A stretch of DNA of 64,000 bases from NCBI GenBank assembly GCA_028641055.1, contig CM054061.1:60160974-60224973 (forward strand), written 5' to 3'. A program made the position numbers and the translations under genes. Below, in pieces: positions 10,924 through 23,638 of the stretch. The first letter of the stretch is position 1, and each line of letters opens with the position of its first letter. This DNA comes from Alopecurus myosuroides. Lineage: Eukaryota > Streptophyta > Magnoliopsida > Poales > Poaceae. The notes under the pieces were generated by a model that was not told the DNA's origin, did no database searches, and was given only the letters and a program-made list of their open reading frames with translations.

Positions 10924-13900
10924 TGTAACATCCCAAGTCTGAAAAATAGCCTTTAGAATGTTTTGCTCTCTGTTATTTTGTGTTTTGCATCATGGCATCA
11001 TGTTGATTGCATTTGTTTGTTTGTTTTCCATTTGTTTTCCGTTGTTTGCTATTTGAATTTCAAACCAAAAATTCAAACCCTTTGTTTCATCCTTGTGATG
11101 TTACAATTTCTAAAATGATATTTCAAAATAAAACAATTATTTGTTTCCATGTTGTTTGCATTTGATTCTTATTTGTTGCATTTGTTTTCCACTGTTTTCA
11201 CAACTCAAATTCAAACCTTACTCAAACATTGTTTTCACACTTGTCTGTTACAATCTTTCAAATAAAGAATTGCAAAGCAAAACATCAATTGCTTCCAATT
11301 ATTTTTCATATTGGATTAACTATTGTTGTTTAAATCAATTAACCAAATTAAACAATTAATTCCAAATCAGTTCCAAAGTCAAACAAACTCTCAACTCAAT
11401 ACACTTTTGAATCCATGAAGTCACCACTAATTTGAATTCCTTAACTCACTTTTAAACCCTAAAGAAAACCCTATTGAAAAATACTTCGTTTTCCATTATT
11501 AATTAATATTTGGAATTTCAATCAAATTGGTTTGATTTTTTTTAAACAGCAAGCAAACAATTAAGTTTTTGAAAAGAAAAGCTACCAAGTGGTTGCATTT
11601 CAACTAAAGAATTTACCCTAATTTTCTCAAATTTGTCTATAACCAAAAAGCCATGTTTTTATTCCATTTACTTTTGCTACAAAAAAAAAAAGGTATAAAA
11701 CAAAAGGAAAAATAACAAAAGGAGAGGGCAGCCCAATTCTTTCTCTCTCTCTAGCCCATCTCTTTTCTTTCACCAGCCCAACCCTTCCTATCCTTCCCCA
11801 AGCCCACTTATTTTCTGGCCCACCCACTTTCCCTGTCGTCTTCTACCTTCCGTACGACTGAACCAGGAGAGCCATCGATCAATTCCTTCCACCTCTGGAT
11901 GAGCAGCCGTACTGGTTCCCTCATCCTTAAGTACCCCCCCAAGCCTCTGCCTCTAGCCTAACCCTAGACCACCGCACCACCCTCCCTCGCCGCCGTCTCA
12001 CCTCTCTCCCTCCCTTCTCTGAACCTGCAAGCCCACACCGAAACCACCATCGGAGCTACTGCCCCTCTTCGCGGCCCCTACCTGTTCACCTCGAGGAGTG
12101 CTGGGTGTCCGGAATGGAAGCGCGGGTGTCCACTGGTGCTCGCCGTCCACTCGCCGCTTGCCGGGATCGCCAGTGGAGGCCGCGCCGTCGCCGGCCTTCT
12201 TCATCGCCGCTGCACCGACGCCTGCATCGACAGCAACAGCAGGTGCTCGCCTGCCCTTCCCTCTCTCACTGTCCGTCTCCACGATCCCCCACACCCCGCG
12301 CGCCCACCAATCACCGCACCGCACCGGCCGCACGGGCTGGCCACCGCGAGCCACCATTGCCGGCCGCCCCTGTCCGATCGTGATGTTTTTCTGTACCTGC
12401 AAGAAGTTCAGTCGAAGTTCAGTTAAAAAGGCTTAACTGACGGAAACGAACCTCAACCTCCTCTGCTACCTGAACCTGTCACGAAACGCAGCGAGCGCAG
12501 CTGGTTCTGTTCCTTCGCGCGGAAGGGCGGGTCGCGGGATCGAATCCCCTCGGCCGCGCTGCGCCCCCCATTTTTGTGAATTTCTCACCAGGGGCCAGGG
12601 TCCACCTGTCGGTGACCCTAGCGGCCCAGTCAGCCTCCACCCGCGCCCGTGGCGCCTACGTGGCCGCTGGCCCACGCGGCAGTGGCTGCGTGTAAGGGCC
12701 AGCGCGGTAACAAAGTGTTTCGCGCATTTACAAAATTACAATTTCATTTTAATTGGCAGAATTAAAACAAAACTTCAACATTCAATATCTTGTGTTTTAT
12801 AACTCCAACAAAAACAAACTTTATATCTATGCTGATCCAAATTTCCTAATCTATCCAAATATCCAACTTGTGTTCTGTTTTGAACTTTCAAATTGCAATT
12901 CAAATTCAAATTTAAATCATTTCACTTGTATTTGCTAAATTCCATAACTAATTATTCCTAAGTCCAAATCATGCAAATAAAATATGTTTTCAATACCATT
13001 TTAACTAAGCTATTCAAATATAATTTTTGTTTTCTGGTTTGAATAATTAAAATTGCCTAAACAATTTAAATCTTGTTTAATTCAATTAAAACTTGTTTAA
13101 TATTGTTTAATTCATAATTAAATAATCCAAAGTCCAACTTCAAAATGTGAAACATGTAATCCAACTAAAATTTGATAACCTTTTCAAATATCAACTTTGT
13201 TATTGGTTTTGCACACTTTAACTTGTTGAAAACAACAATTACTTGTGTGACATCAATAAGGAACCAAAATTCCTAACATAACAAATAAAAATCCCACACT
13301 TGTTTTACTCCTTTTCCAATTGCATCTAACTTGTTTACTCCTTGTTATCATCATGCATGCATCATGTTTAACCCCTTACACTTGTTAATCAAATGTAGAT
13401 CATTGCTTCCACCTTAACCACTTGCATCCATATGCAATTCACATTGCATATGGGTCCAATTAAATTGTGTTATATTGTCAAGTAGTTTATTCTGATGCAT
13501 CTATTAACATGACATGCATCATCCCCTGATTGTGCACTATGCCATGATATTGATTGTTTACCTTTCTGCAATGTTTGTTTGCTTCTTCCCGGATAAACGA
13601 CGACGTTGAGACCGACGATCCTTACGACATCCCTTCTAAGGATTTTAGCTCAGTACCAGGCTACTGGGTTTTGCAGGCAAGTTATCACTCACATGAACCA
13701 TCGTGTTCCTTTCAACCTTGGTTACCGATACTTTCCGTTGTCTATTTCTGCTAGCCTTAGTAGTAGTTGTTCTGTTACGAACCTATCACATGAATCCTTT
13801 TAACCCTGATATGGCCTCACCTCCACTCCTATCACCCCTTTGATTGAGCCAGTGTCTTACTAGCATGCTTAGGTTGTTTTGCTCGAGTCTGTTACCCGTT

Positions 13901-15438
13901 ACTTTCTGTTACTATTTTTCATTACGTTGTGGGGGCTCGATGTTAATCAATCAATCATGCTAATGTTACTTAATAATAAACTTGATGATAAGGCACCGGC
14001 AGGAGGCCCATGAGAGGTTTTGGAGCCTGCTAGTGTCGACCCTAATAGGAAAAGGGTCTTGTCTACTGATCCATGATGAGCGCACTACCCGCATTTGGGA
14101 AGCGAGTATGGGCGCCCCCCTCAACTTGACCTGATTCGCATCTCGTCCAAATCGCCTCATTTAGTTCGTGTGTTCTATTTGCCGCATGCATGTTTTTGCG
14201 AGCCCAGGCCAGGGTGGAACTTTTGTAGTCGGCATATAGGGGGACACGGTCTTAGAGTGCTATGAGGGTCCCTTTTCTTCGGGGCTTGATTAGCCGTGCG
14301 CCCAAGGTTCTTTGGGCTTGATGCGAAGAATGGTTGGTTGTGTAGAGTACCCCGCTTGGTGGAAGTGCATTTCCATCTGGCGGGTTATTCTTGAGTGTAC
14401 GGCCAAATTGGTGCAACCCTGCAGGGATAATCTTCTCGAGAAGCCGTGTTTTCCGCGGTTATGGATTACTTGGTGAAAGTACTGGCTAACAAGTACTCAG
14501 GACAACTTAAACATAATGATCAAACATGTTTCACCCAATGATTAACAACTTGACTAGTAATAGGCTTATTGACACAATAACCTGAACCATCATTATATCA
14601 ACTGTGTGAGTTATCCTCGGATTGCTTCTTTGGATAAGGGGCGAGATCCAGGATGGGTTTGTTTGAAGTTATCTTTCAGTTGGTTACAATCACTCGATCT
14701 TATCTCCTTTCTGTTAGTTGGAAGTTATAGATTTCTGTAGATGGTTAGCGCAGCCAGTTGCAGCATCTTTTATACCCCCTATCTTCCGTTGAACCCAAGG
14801 CATCTGTGCTTGGTGTTGACGGGTTACACTTTGGTGAATTGTGAGTCTTGCTTGCCAGTACATTGGTGTACTGACCCCTTTGGGGCTGTGGTTTACGCAG
14901 ACGACGTTTCCGAGGATCTACATGGTGGCAACTACGTGGAGTATGACGAAACTGCTGACGAGTAGATAGCGGACCCGGGCAGGATCCGAGACTTCGTGGA
15001 TGGGCTCCGTCTTTTCGTTTCCGGCCTCTTAGGCCTATTTGGTTCTTGTCTGTACTCAGACATGTTGAATGCTTCCGCTGTGATGTAATGATGTATTGTT
15101 GGGGCATGTGCCCTCTGAATGATTGTATTTGCTATCTCTGCTCTAATGAGAGCCATTTGCAACTTATTTCAATCTTTTGTGTCGTAGAGATCTGTTGTGA
15201 TATCAGTTGTTCAACGCCGTTGACGTACCATGTGTGTATGGTTTGAAGTACGTCGACGGAAGTGCCTTTGATCTCTAGTGGATAGTTTACATCGACGATG
15301 GACTAGCAGGGCTTGTGTTGTCGCGCATAAGCGCAGGCCTACCAGGAAGCTGGGACGTGGGAGCAGTTATGCCCCATAATCCAAGCATCTGCTATCCAGT
15401 TCGTGCGGTGAGTATCCCCTAGAAGTCAGGGTGCGACA
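10924..15438 (+). repeat. 5' LTR
   Basis: 4515 bp, TG...CA. A TTAAGTACCCCCCC motif at about 11928 followed by a GC-rich stretch (11940-12700) looks like the transcription start and leader. Open frames in that stretch occur identically in both LTRs and match no protein I know. Confidence 0.95.
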
Positions 15439-15440
15439 AA

Positions 15441-15453
15441 TGGTATCAGAGCC
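15441..15453 (+). other. Primer-binding site, initiator Met tRNA
   Basis: TGGTATCAGAGCC two bases after the 5' LTR is the standard minus-strand primer site of plant LTR retrotransposons. Confidence 0.95.
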
Positions 15454-15968
15454 TGTCTGCCTGTAGGATCCCTTTTTACTGGTCGCAGTTGAGTCTAGAA
15501 ACTATTTTGTAGCTATATAGGAAAAATGAAACGTGAGAGTAAGAATTCTGTTCTTTTTCTTCTTTCCCCACCCACCCTCCCTTTTCTGGTAAGGAAGTGC
15601 AACGTTGATTTCTCCCTTCTCATCTAAACTTTCAAGTTAGGATTTCACGAATTCTGGTTTCTCTAGGATGGTTATATCTACTAGACCATAGGAATGGAGG
15701 TGGTTGTGACATGATTTATCATGTTGCCTACTCATGATTGAGAACGGAGGCGTGTAAGCCCCGGAAGCAGATCCTCTATTCCTTAAGCAGTAGATATTGA
15801 TCCTTTAGAAGCCCGGATGGGTTTTCCATAGTACCTCAGGAGTTTTGTTCTCGTTTTCCCCGATGTTGATATCCTGTCCTTTTCAACATCCTTTTCGTCC
15901 GTTGAAATCTTGTTGTTGTTTTCCACTTCAAATCTTCTACCGGAGTCTAATCAAGTTTCCCCGTTCAT

Positions 15969-16259
15969 TTGCTAAACTCTATTCCAGCTAAAGTGTTATT
16001 TCATACCGGAGCATCACATTCCTTTGTGTCAACAATCCTTTCCACAACATACAACCCAATTCTGGTTCCACTAAGCAATCAAAACTCTGTTCACTCCCCG
16101 GGATCTCAAATGTTGACTTCCAAGATAAGTAAGAACAATCCAATTCTAATGAGAGGCCACATATTCCTCGTTACTCTCATGATTGAAGATTCTGACATTG
16201 ATGTTATTCTTGGTGTTGCATTAATGTCAAAAACTCTGTTCCAACCTTATTACAGATAA
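15969..16259 (+). pseudogene. Degenerate Gypsy aspartic protease fragment
   Basis: About 96 residues with the retropepsin pattern: VLFHTGASHSFVS stands where Gypsy elements have VLFDTGASHSF, followed later by VILGVALMS in place of VILGMDWL. The active-site Asp is replaced by His, so it cannot be an active protease. It is a remnant of a gag-pol polyprotein in a shortened interior. Confidence 0.75.
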
Positions 16260-16339
16260 TCTATTCTCCAAATGAATCAAGTTCCATTCAGCTATACACT
16301 CTTGGTGCAAAAATCTCTCCCTTTACTTGAAATGTTCCG

Positions 16340-16500
16340 GTGGTTTCCAAGTTCCCTGACATCCTTCCAGAAGAGTTGCCAGGAATTCCTATCGTTTTGA
16401 ACTTCCAGAAAAAACTATCCAATGTGCACGATGTGTTTCACGTGTCACAGCTCAAGTGGATCTTCCCAAGAAGTATCCGGACCTTTTCTTTTCTCAGTAG
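16340..16500 (+). pseudogene. Gypsy pol remnant: linker joined to integrase C-terminus
   Basis: The first 20 residues (FPDILPEELPGIP) match the conserved linker just after the protease in Gypsy polyproteins. The next residues (HDVFHVSQLK) match the integrase carboxy-terminus. In an intact element these lie about 1000 residues apart, so one internal deletion removed reverse transcriptase, RNase H and most of integrase. Confidence 0.75.
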
Positions 16501-16523
16501 GAATCTCGGGGCGCGATTCCTTC

Positions 16524-16532
16524 AAGGGGGGG
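16524..16532 (+). other. Polypurine tract
   Basis: AAGGGGGGG five bases upstream of the 3' LTR, the plus-strand primer site. Confidence 0.85.
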
Positions 16533-16537
16533 CGTTT

Positions 16538-19500
16538 TGTAACATCCCAAGTCTGAAAAATAGCCTTTAGAATGTTTTGCTCTCTGTTATTTTGTGTTTT
16601 GCATCATGGCATCATGTTGATTGCATTTGTTTGTTTGTTTTCCATTTGTTTTCCGTTGTTTGCTATTTGAATTTCAAACCAAAAATTCAAACCCTTTGTT
16701 TCATCCTTGTGATGTTACAATTTCTAAAATGATATTTCAAAATAAAACAATTATTTGTTTCCATGTTGTTTGCATTTGATTCTTATTTGTTGCATTTGTT
16801 TTCCACTGTTTTCACAACTCAAATTCAAACCTTACTCAAACATTGTTTTCACACTTGTCTGTTACAATCTTTCAAATAAAGAATTGCAAAGCAAAACATC
16901 AATTGCTTCCAATTATTTTTCATATTGGATTAACTATTGTTGTTTAAATCAATTAACCAAATTAAACAATTAATTCCAAATCAGTTCCAAAGTCAAACAA
17001 ACTCTCAACTCAATACACTTTTGAATCCATGAAGTCACCACTAATTTGAATTCCTTAACTCACTTTTAAACCCTAAAGAAAACCCTATTGAAAAATACTT
17101 CGTTTTCCATTATTAATTAATATTTGGAATTTCAATCAAATTGGTTTGATTTTTTTTAAACAGCAAGCAAACAATTAAGTTTTTGAAAAGAAAAGCTACC
17201 AAGTGGTTGCATTTCAACTAAAGAATTTACCCTAATTTTCTCAAATTTGTCTATAACCAAAAAGCCATGTTTTTATTCCATTTACTTTTGCTACAAAAAA
17301 AAAAAAAAAGGTATAAAACAAAAGGAAAAATAACAAAAGGAGAGGGCAGCCCAATTCTTTCTCTCTCTCTAGCCCATCTCTTTTCTTTCACCAGCCCAAC
17401 CCTTCCTATCCTTCCCCAAGCCCACTTATTTTCTGGCCCACCCACTTTCCCTGTCGTCTTCTACCTTCCGTACAACTGAACCAGGAGAGCCATCGATCAA
17501 TTCCTTCCACCTCTGGATGAGCAGCCGTACTGGTTCCCTCATCCTTAAGTACCCCCCCAAGCCTCTGCCTCTAGCCTAACCCTAGACCACCGCACCACCC
17601 TCCCTCGCCGCCGTCTCACCTCTCTCCCTCCCTTCTCTGAACCTGCAAGCCCACACCGAAACCACCATCGGAGCTACTGCCCCTCTTCGCGGCCCCTACC
17701 TGTTCACCTCGAGGAGTGCTGGGTGTCCGGAATGGAAGCGCGGGTGTCCACTGGTGCTCGCCGTCCACTCGCCGCTTGCCGGGATCGCCAGTGGAGGCCG
17801 CGCCGTCGCCGGCCTTCTTCATCGCCGCTGCACCGACGCCTGCATCGACAGCAACAGCAGGTGCTCGCCTGCCCTTCCCTCTCTCACTGTCCGTCTCCAC
17901 GATCCCCCACACCCCGCGCGCCCACCAATCACCGCACCGCACCGGCCGCACGGGCTGGCCACCGCGAGCCACCATCGCCGGCCGCCCCTGTCCGATCGTG
18001 ATGTTTTTCTGTACCTGCAAGAAGTTCAGTCGAAGTTCAGTTAAAAAGGCTTAACTGACGGAAACGAACCTCAACCTCCTCTGCTACCTGAACCTGTCAC
18101 GAAACGCAGCGAGCGCAGCTGGTTCTGTTCCTTCGCGCGGAAGGGCGGGTCGCGGGATCGAATCCCCTCGGCCGCGCTGCGCCCCCCATTTTTGTGAATT
18201 TCTCACCTGGGGCCAGGGTCCACCTGTCGGTGACCCTAGCGGCCCAGTCAGCCTCCACCCGCGCCCGTGGCGCCTACGTGGCCGCTGGCCCACGCGGCAG
18301 TGGCTGCGTGTAAGGGCCAGCGCGGTAACAAAGTGTTTCGCGCATTTACAAAATTACAATTTCATTTTAATTGGCAGAATTAAAACAAAACTTCAACATT
18401 CAATATCTTGTGTTTTATAACTCCAACAAAAACAAACTTTATATCTATGCTGATCCAAATTTCCTAATCTATCCAAATATCCAACTTGTGTTCTGTTTTG
18501 AACTTTCAAATTGCAATTCAAATTCAAATTTAAATCATTTCACTTGTATTTGCTAAATTCCATAACTAATTATTCCTAAGTCCAAATCATGCAAATAAAA
18601 TATGTTTTCAATACCATTTTAACTAAGCTATTCAAATATAATTTTTGTTTTCTGGTTTGAATAATTAAAATTGCCTAAACAATTTAAATCTTGTTTAATT
18701 CAATTAAAACTTGTTTAATATTGTTTAATTCATAATTAAATAATCCAAAGTCCAACTTCAAAATGTGAAACATGTAATCCAACTAAAATTTGATAACCTT
18801 TTCAAATATCAACTTTGTTATTGGTTTTGCACACTTTAACTTGTTGAAAACAACAATTACTTGTGTGACATCAATAAGGAACCAAAATTCCTAACATAAC
18901 AAATAAAAATCCCACACTTGTTTTACTCCTTTTCCAATTGCATCTAACTTGTTTACTCCTTGTTATCATCATGCATGCATCATGTTTAACCCCTTACACT
19001 TGTTAATCAAATGTAGATCATTGCTTCCACCTTAACCACTTGCATCCATATGCAATTCACATTGCATATGGGTCCAATTAAATTGTGTTATATTGTCAAG
19101 TAGTTTATTCTGATGCATCTATTAACATGACATGCATCATCCCCTGATTGTGCACTATGCCATGATATTGATTGTTTACCTTTCTGCAATGTTTGTTTGC
19201 TTCTTCCCGGATAAACGACGACGTTGAGACCGACGATCCTTACGACATCCCTTCTAAGGATTTTAGCTCAGTACCAGGCTACTGGGTTTTGCAGGCAAGT
19301 TATCACTCACATGAACCATCGTGTTCCTTTCAACCTTGGTTACCGATACTTTCCGTTGTCTATTTCTGCTAGCCTTAGTAGTAGTTGTTCTGTTACGAAC
19401 CTATCACACGAATCCTTTTAACCCTGATATGGCCTCACCTCCACTCCTATCACCCCTTTGATTGAGCCAGTGTCTTACTAGCATGCTTAGGTTGTTTTGC

Positions 19501-21056
19501 TCGAGTCTGTTACCCGTTACTTTCTGTTACTATTTTTCATTACGTTGTGGGGGCTCGATGTTAATCAATCAATCATGCTAATGTTACTTAATAATAAACT
19601 TGATGATAAGGCACCGGCAGGAGGCCCATGAGAGGTTTTGGAGCCTGCTAGTGTCGACCCTAATAGGAAAAGGGTCTTGTCTACTGATCCATGATGAGCG
19701 CACTACCCGCATTTGGGAAGCGAGTATGGGCGCCCCCCTCAACTTGACCTGATTCGCATCTCGTCCAAATCGCCTCATTTAGTTCGTGTGTTCTATTTGC
19801 CGCATGCATGTTTTTGCGAGCCCAGGCCAGGGTGGAACTTTTGTAGTCGGCATATAGGGGGACACGGTCTTAGAGTGCTATGAGGGTCCCTTTTCTTCGG
19901 GGCTTGATTAGCCGTGCGCCCAAGGTTCTTTGGGCTTGATGCGAAGAATGGTTGGTTGTGTAGAGTACCCCGCTTGGTGGAAGTGCATTTCCATCTGGCG
20001 GGTTATTCTTGAGTGTACGGCCAAATTGGTGCAACCCTGCAGGGATAATCTTCTCGAGAAGCCGTGTTTTCCGCGGTTATGGATTACTTGGTGAAAGTAC
20101 TGGCTAACAAGTACTCAGGACAACTTAAACATAATGATCAAACATGTTTCACCCAATGATTAACAACTTGACTAGTAATAGGCTTATTGACACAATAACC
20201 TGAACCATCATTATATCAACTGTGTGAGTTATCCTCGGATTGCTTCTTTGGATAAGGGGCGAGATCCAGGATGGGTTTGTTTGAAGTTATCTTTCAGTTG
20301 GTTACAATCACTCGATCTTATCTCCTTTCTGTTAGTTGGAAGTTATAGATTTCTGTAGATGGTTAGCGCAGCCAGTTGCAGCATCTTTTATACCCCCTAT
20401 CTTCCGTTGAACCCAAGGCATCTGTGCTTGGTGTTGACGGGTTACACTTTGGTGAATTGTGAGTCTTGCTTGCCAGTACATTGGTGTACTGACCCCTTTG
20501 GGGCTGTGGTTTACGCAGACGACGTTTCCGAGGATCTACATGGTGGCAACTACGTGGAGTATGACGAAACTGCTGACGAGTAGATAGCGGACCCGGGCAG
20601 GATCCGAGACTTCGTGGATGGGCTCCGTCTTTTCGTTTCCGGCCTCTTAGGCCTATTTGGTTCTTGTCTGTACTCAGACATGTTGAATGCTTCCGCTGTG
20701 ATGTAATGATGTATTGTTGGGGCATGTGCCCTCTGAATGATTGTATTTGCTATCTCTGCTCTAATGAGAGCCATTTGCAACTTATTTCAATCTTTTGTGT
20801 CGTAGAGATCTGTTGTGATATCAGTTGTTCAACGCCGTTGACGTACCATGTGTGTATGGTTTGAAGTACGTCGACGGAAGTGCCTTTGATCTCTAGTGGA
20901 TAGTTTACATCGACGATGGACTAGCAGGGCTTGTGTTGTCGCGCATAAGCGCAGGCCTACCAGGAAGCTGGGACGTGGGAGCAGTTATGCCCCATAATCC
21001 AAGCATCTGCTATCCAGTTCGTGCGGTGAGTATCCCCTAGAAGTCAGGGTGCGACA
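16538..21056 (+). repeat. 3' LTR
   Basis: 4519 bp. Compared with the 5' LTR it has an A-run of 15 instead of 11 and four substitutions that I could find by eye. Confidence 0.95.
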
Positions 21057-21061
21057 CAGGA
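21057..21061 (+). repeat. 5-bp target site duplication CAGGA (right)
   Basis: Matches 10919-10923 and marks the retrotransposon insertion in B's transposase. Confidence 0.97.
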
Positions 21062-22524
21062 TCTTTCGGAAGTTGCATAAACGTGGGGTCATCCATGCAC
21101 CTCACGCAACCGTTATGTCCGTGGCACACCTGGCCCGCCACATATCCGTAGCCTAGTAGGTCGTGAACCGTACAGAGTAAGACAGCTCTCATTGGGAAAT
21201 ATTGTTCACCGAAGGCGTCCCATGTGTTCACCCCTTCCTCGGCCCATAGCGTTTCCAGCTCATCTTTAAGCAGCTTCAGGTATAGATTTATGTCGTTGCC
21301 TGGTTGTTTCGGCCCTTGAATTAGCATACTCATGTGAATATACTTCCTCTTCATGCACAACCAGGGAGGGATGTTGTACATCCATACAAACACGGGCCAG
21401 GTGCTATGGGTGCTGCTCTGGTTGCCGAACGGATTGAGTCCGTCGGTGCTCACACCCAACCTGATGTTCCTTGCCTCCGCCCCGAACGTTGGATATTCAC
21501 AGTCAATTGCTTTCCATTGACTTGCATCTGAAGGATATGTCAGAATTACTTTTTCACTTCGATTTGGATCTTTCAAAACTTTATTCCTCCTTTTCGCGTG
21601 CCAGCGCATGAGCTCTGCTTCCTTGCGGTCCGCGAAATACCGTTGCAGACGGGGAATGAGCGGAAAGTACCACACAACTTTCCGAGGAGCTTTCTTCTTC
21701 CCTTTCTTGTATCGAGCGGCGCTGCAAACTGGACAAATGGTTTTGTTCGCGTCCTCTTTCCGATAAATGTAGCAATCGTTGATGCACACATGGTATTTTT
21801 CGTGAGGTAAATCAAAGGGGCACACGACTTTCTTGGCCTCGTCGCAACTTTTAGGACAGGTGTTGCCCTCTGGAAGGACATCGTGCCAGTATTGCAGGCT
21901 TGCATCGACGCTTATGTCGCTCCATTTGTATCTCGCCTTCATCTGCAGAACATCGAGGGCCACTCTCAGGCGGGACTCTCCCGGACCGCAGCCTGCATAC
22001 AACGGTGTCTTCGAGTCTATCTCTAGTTGCGCCAGCTTCGATTGCTCTCTAGCAGCAGATATCGAGTTAGTCGTCTTTCTCAAAAGCAGTTCTTTCAGAT
22101 GAGGGTCACGCGCAACTTCCGTTAGGGGTGTCCCTGTGTCCTCGTGATCTTCTTCCACGTCTTGTTCAACATCTTCTCCATGATCATGTGCTGGGTCATG
22201 AGGCTGATCTTGGTCCTGCTGTAGTTGGTCCTGCTGTAGTTCTATTCGATCGTTGCTATTGTCCTGTTGCACATCATTTCCTACCGCCGCCGCCCCATGG
22301 ACTTCATCATCTTCATCATCACTTACCCACTGACTGTTATACCCATCCATGAAACCATACCTTAGGAGGTGACTGAGCAAGTCTCCGGTAAAGGGATTGA
22401 GCAAGCCCCCTAGTTTGCACTTTCGACATGGACATCGTATCTCCTTGCGGCCATTTTGTAACATGTCTTCTGTCGCGTGTCTCAAGTAACTATTCACGAC
22501 ACGTTCACTCTTAACGACCACCAT
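21057..22524 (-). pseudogene. CACTA transposase TNP2 of element B, N-terminal part
   Basis: Amino-terminal 489 residues of B's transposase. Residues 10-75 form the Transposase-associated domain with a CPCRKC cluster and an LLRYGFMDGY motif. An acidic, Gln-rich linker follows. From about residue 200 comes the TNP2 domain, with CPVCSA zinc-ligand residues and the hallmark STDGLNPFGNQSSTHSTWP and PPWLCMKRKY segments. The start at 22524 follows an acceptor (CTCTCGTGCAG) 11 bases upstream, so there may be a further 5' exon. The reading is broken at 21057 by the LTR retrotransposon between residues D and P, and continues at 10918. Confidence 0.92.
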
Positions 22525-22604
22525 TATATGTCGCCTGCACGAGAGCGCGCGCCGATATAATTAATATTAGAACCAAACATAATATATATATATATATATT
22601 TCGA

Positions 22605-22860
22605 TATTCACGGAAAAAAATCGGCATGACCTTCCTACAAATTGGAGGTTAGAGGAGTGCCAAACTTTGCCGAGACGGAAATGAATCAACATTTCGGCAA
22701 AGTGGCAACTCATTTTCATATCAAAAATTTCACTTCATGTCGTATTCACGAAAAAATTCGGCATGACCTTCCTACAAATAGGAGGTTATTAGGGAGTGCC
22801 AAACTATGCCGAGACGGAAATGAATCAACATTCCGGCGATAGTTGGCTACTCAATTTCAT
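22605..22860 (-). repeat. Two 140-bp direct repeats upstream of the B TNP2 gene
   Basis: Each copy runs from CGGCATGACCTTCCTACAAA to GGAAATGAATCAACATT. Related sequence surrounds the hairpin at 4939-5060 in front of the TnpA gene, so both genes of B share this upstream module. Confidence 0.85.
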
Positions 22861-23307
22861 TCCACAACAAATTGCGCACACATGCATTTATCGTCTCCAT
22901 CACACGACCATTGTTGAATCCGGTGAAATTTCACACATATTGCATATCGCGTGTATCCGGACAAAATTTATATACAAACTCATTTAATTATATATTATCA
23001 TTCATCACACCTCAAATGAATAGATGGCCACACGATGATATCCGGAGAAATTTGGAGCTTTGGAGAGAAAGGGGTTAATTCTAGATCTAGATGGCTAGGG
23101 AGGGAAAATTTGGGGTAGAAATGATGTTAGGAGGGAGATAAACATATATATACCAACTAAAATAAATTTAGTTGGTTCAAAATAGAGTAGGAGGGTGGAG
23201 AAATTGGCATAATTTCGAACTAGAGAGAGAAGAGGGAACAAGGTGAAGAAGAGAGAGTGGAGGGGAAAGTGGGTAGGTGGGGGTGACTTTGTGGCAAGGA
23301 TCTGCGG
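22861..23307 (-). promoter_or_regulatory. 5' region of the B TNP2 gene
   Basis: AT-rich sequence with CATATATATACC near 23140-23155, then a CT-rich stretch on the minus strand up to the terminal array. It is the expected place for the TNP2 promoter and leader. No gene is seen. Confidence 0.45.
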
Positions 23308-23622
23308 ACTACCGCTGGCGAACAGGTGCTTCTGTTCGCCAGCGCTAAGATGCGTGCTGGGCCCACATCTTAGCGCTGGCGAACAGAAGCACCCGTTCGC
23401 CAGCGGTTGTGGGCGTAGCGCTGGCGAACAATAATCGCCGTTCGCCAGCGGTAAAATGAGGCAGCGGCGCTACCGTTCAAAAGCGCGCGCAGGTGGGGCC
23501 CAGACTTACCTCTGGCGAACAAGGGTGGTTGTTCGCCAGCGGTAGTGCTGGCGAACACGTATGCCTGTTCGCCAGTGCTGTTAGCGCTGGGCAACGACAA
23601 TTCTCGTTCGCCAGCGGTATGG
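23308..23622. repeat. Right subterminal repeat array of element B
   Basis: About ten copies of GCTGGCGAAC or its complement in both orientations, separated by 8-40 bp. It matches the left and internal arrays. Confidence 0.92.
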
Positions 23623-23638
23623 TGGTGGCTATAAGCCA

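Larger units (their letters stand above)
10924..21056 (+). mobile_element. Non-autonomous Gypsy-type LTR retrotransposon, LARD-like
   Basis: Two directly repeated LTRs (4515 and 4519 bp) beginning TGTAACATCC and ending GTGCGACA enclose only 1.1 kb. TSD is CAGGA. The primer-binding site is TGGTATCAGAGCC (initiator Met tRNA) at 15441-15453, and a polypurine tract AAGGGGGGG is at 16524-16532. The interior keeps two small remnants of a Gypsy polyprotein (protease and integrase C-terminus) but no reverse transcriptase, so it must move with enzymes from elsewhere. I find four substitutions and one A-run length change between the LTRs, so insertion is very recent. The structure resembles LARDs (long LTRs, non-coding interior). 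The chromovirus (Tekay-like) affinity is inferred from PBS and remnants. Confidence 0.95.

Noticed and set aside
11998..12436. Open frames of 92-134 codons in the 5' LTR, repeated at 17616-18054
   Set aside because: They occur identically in both LTRs in a GC-rich leader, overlap on both strands and show no domain; best explained as LTR sequence.
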